Shown here: in pieces, positions 7,940 to 8,686 of the stretch
Layout of the letters: the number at the start of each line of letters is the position of its first letter
Position numbering within the stretch: position 1 is the first letter of the stretch
Assembly: GCA_027024625.1 (NCBI GenBank)
Contig: JALVRY010000295.1
Coordinates: 1-8,686, forward strand
Source: Thiotrichaceae bacterium
Lineage (GTDB): Bacteria; Pseudomonadota; Gammaproteobacteria; Thiotrichales; Thiotrichaceae
Direction of reading: 5' to 3'
Length of the DNA stretch: 8,686 nt
The notes under the pieces: generated by a model
Told to the model about the DNA's origin: nothing
Databases searched by the model: none
What the model saw: the letters and a program-made list of their open reading frames with translations, nothing else
Program-made: the position numbers and the translations under genes

Positions 7940-7978
7940 TTTTATTTCTCCAAAAATTATGTTACTGAAGCAGTGATA

Positions 7979-8686
7979 CTACTCACAAGTCTCTCGGTTG
8001 GCAATCTCTCCTTGTAGGTGTTTAATCAAATCATTGACTTGCATCACCCCTAGATCATTTCCAGAGCGAGTTCTTACTGCTATAGAGTCTTTTTCTACTT
8101 CTCGATCTCCAACAACCAACAAATATGGAATACGTTGCATTGTATGTTCACGAATTTTAAAGCCTATTTTTTCATTTCTCAAGTCTGAAATTGCTCTAAT
8201 TCCCGCTGTCTTTAAACGCTTCTCCACATCTTGCACAAAGTCGGCTTGCTTATCTGTAATATTCATTATGACAGCTTGCTCTGGTGCTAACCAAAGAGGA
8301 AAACGACCTTCATGATGTTCGATTAATATTCCAATAAATCGTTCAAACGAACCTAAAATCGCCCGATGCAGCATCACAGGAACCTGACGGGAACCATCCT
8401 CCGCCACATATTCTGCATCTAAACGACCAGGCATTGAAAAATCAACCTGAATAGTCCCCAACTGCCAATGGCGTTTTAGGCAATCACGCAATGTAAACTC
8501 AATTTTAGGACCATAAAAAGCCCCTTCACCTGGTAACTCTTCCCAATCTAAGCCTTTTGCATCCAGCGCATCTGCCAATGCTTTTTCTGCTTTATCCCAA
8601 TTTTCATCACTACCCACTCGATTTTCAGGGCGGGTTGATAAACGATATATCACCTCGGTAAAACCAAAATCATTATAAACGTCATG
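7979..8686 (-). CDS. thrS: Threonyl-tRNA synthetase (C-terminal 235 residues, 5' part outside window)
   Basis: The visible part is the last 235 residues of a protein that is about 640 residues in E. coli; the N-terminal editing domains and the first half of the catalytic core lie off the right edge. It begins in the HDVYNDFGF segment of the class II core and continues through [12 protein letters not shown]. Motif 3 is [20 protein letters not shown]; its His (fragment residue 107) corresponds to a zinc ligand in the E. coli enzyme that helps recognise threonine. From [14 protein letters not shown] (about 131) onward is the anticodon-binding domain, with [30 protein letters not shown] split over its centre. 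The end NRETCE differs from E. coli, as is usual for this tail. Stop TAG lies 39 bp before the infC start, in the same frame, so the two are probably cotranscribed. Confidence 0.98.
   Translation of the reverse strand, partial: HDVYNDFGFTEVIYRLSTRPENRVGSDENWDKAEKALADALDAKGLDWEELPGEGAFYGPKIEFTLRDCLKRHWQLGTIQVDFSMPGRLDAEYVAEDGSRQVPVMLHRAILGSFERFIGILIEHHEGRFPLWLAPEQAVIMNITDKQADFVQDVEKRLKTAGIRAISDLRNEKIGFKIREHTMQRIPYLLVVGDREVEKDSIAVRTRSGNDLGVMQVNDLIKHLQGEIANRETCE

Overview
The window carries part of a conserved gammaproteobacterial translation locus. In the order of transcription (minus strand, right to left) it reads thrS (3' part), infC, rpmI, rplT, pheS, pheT, ihfA and a MerR-type regulator. 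The proteins resemble their Escherichia coli and Pseudomonas counterparts closely, and the gene order is the classic thrS-infC-rpmI-rplT-pheST-ihfA order of Gammaproteobacteria. The ihfA-merR overlap resembles pseudomonads and relatives. The DNA is AT-rich, and the intergenic DNA is very AT-rich. A low-GC gammaproteobacterium fits (I would consider the Thiotrichales first), but I cannot name the genus from sequence alone.

Layout from right to left: thrS enters from the window edge and ends at 7979. infC follows after 39 bp and appears to start at an AUC codon. A consensus-like promoter and a very strong terminator with a UUCG loop lie between infC and rpmI. rpmI-rplT form a tight pair closed by a terminator at about 6609-6650. 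A 158-bp MITE-like element (6421-6578) sits between that terminator and pheS. pheS-pheT are tightly coupled. Between pheT and ihfA lies a 353-bp spacer, most of its middle filled by a second, unrelated, imperfectly palindromic element (2709-2859). ihfA and the MerR gene overlap by 20 bp and end at a terminator near 1842-1882.

The left part is different. It holds a 56-residue putative membrane or exported peptide of unknown function with its own plausible promoter, about 350 bp of extremely AT-rich DNA, and the N-terminal half of prkA, which runs off the left edge. All genes are on the minus strand.

The products work together in translation: two aminoacyl-tRNA synthetases, initiation factor 3, and large-subunit proteins L35 and L20. 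They are joined to a nucleoid protein (IHF alpha). I see no evidence of an undescribed defence or mobile system. The most interesting points are the non-canonical infC start, the two small non-coding elements inserted at operon joints, and the promoter-terminator arrangement in front of rpmI.
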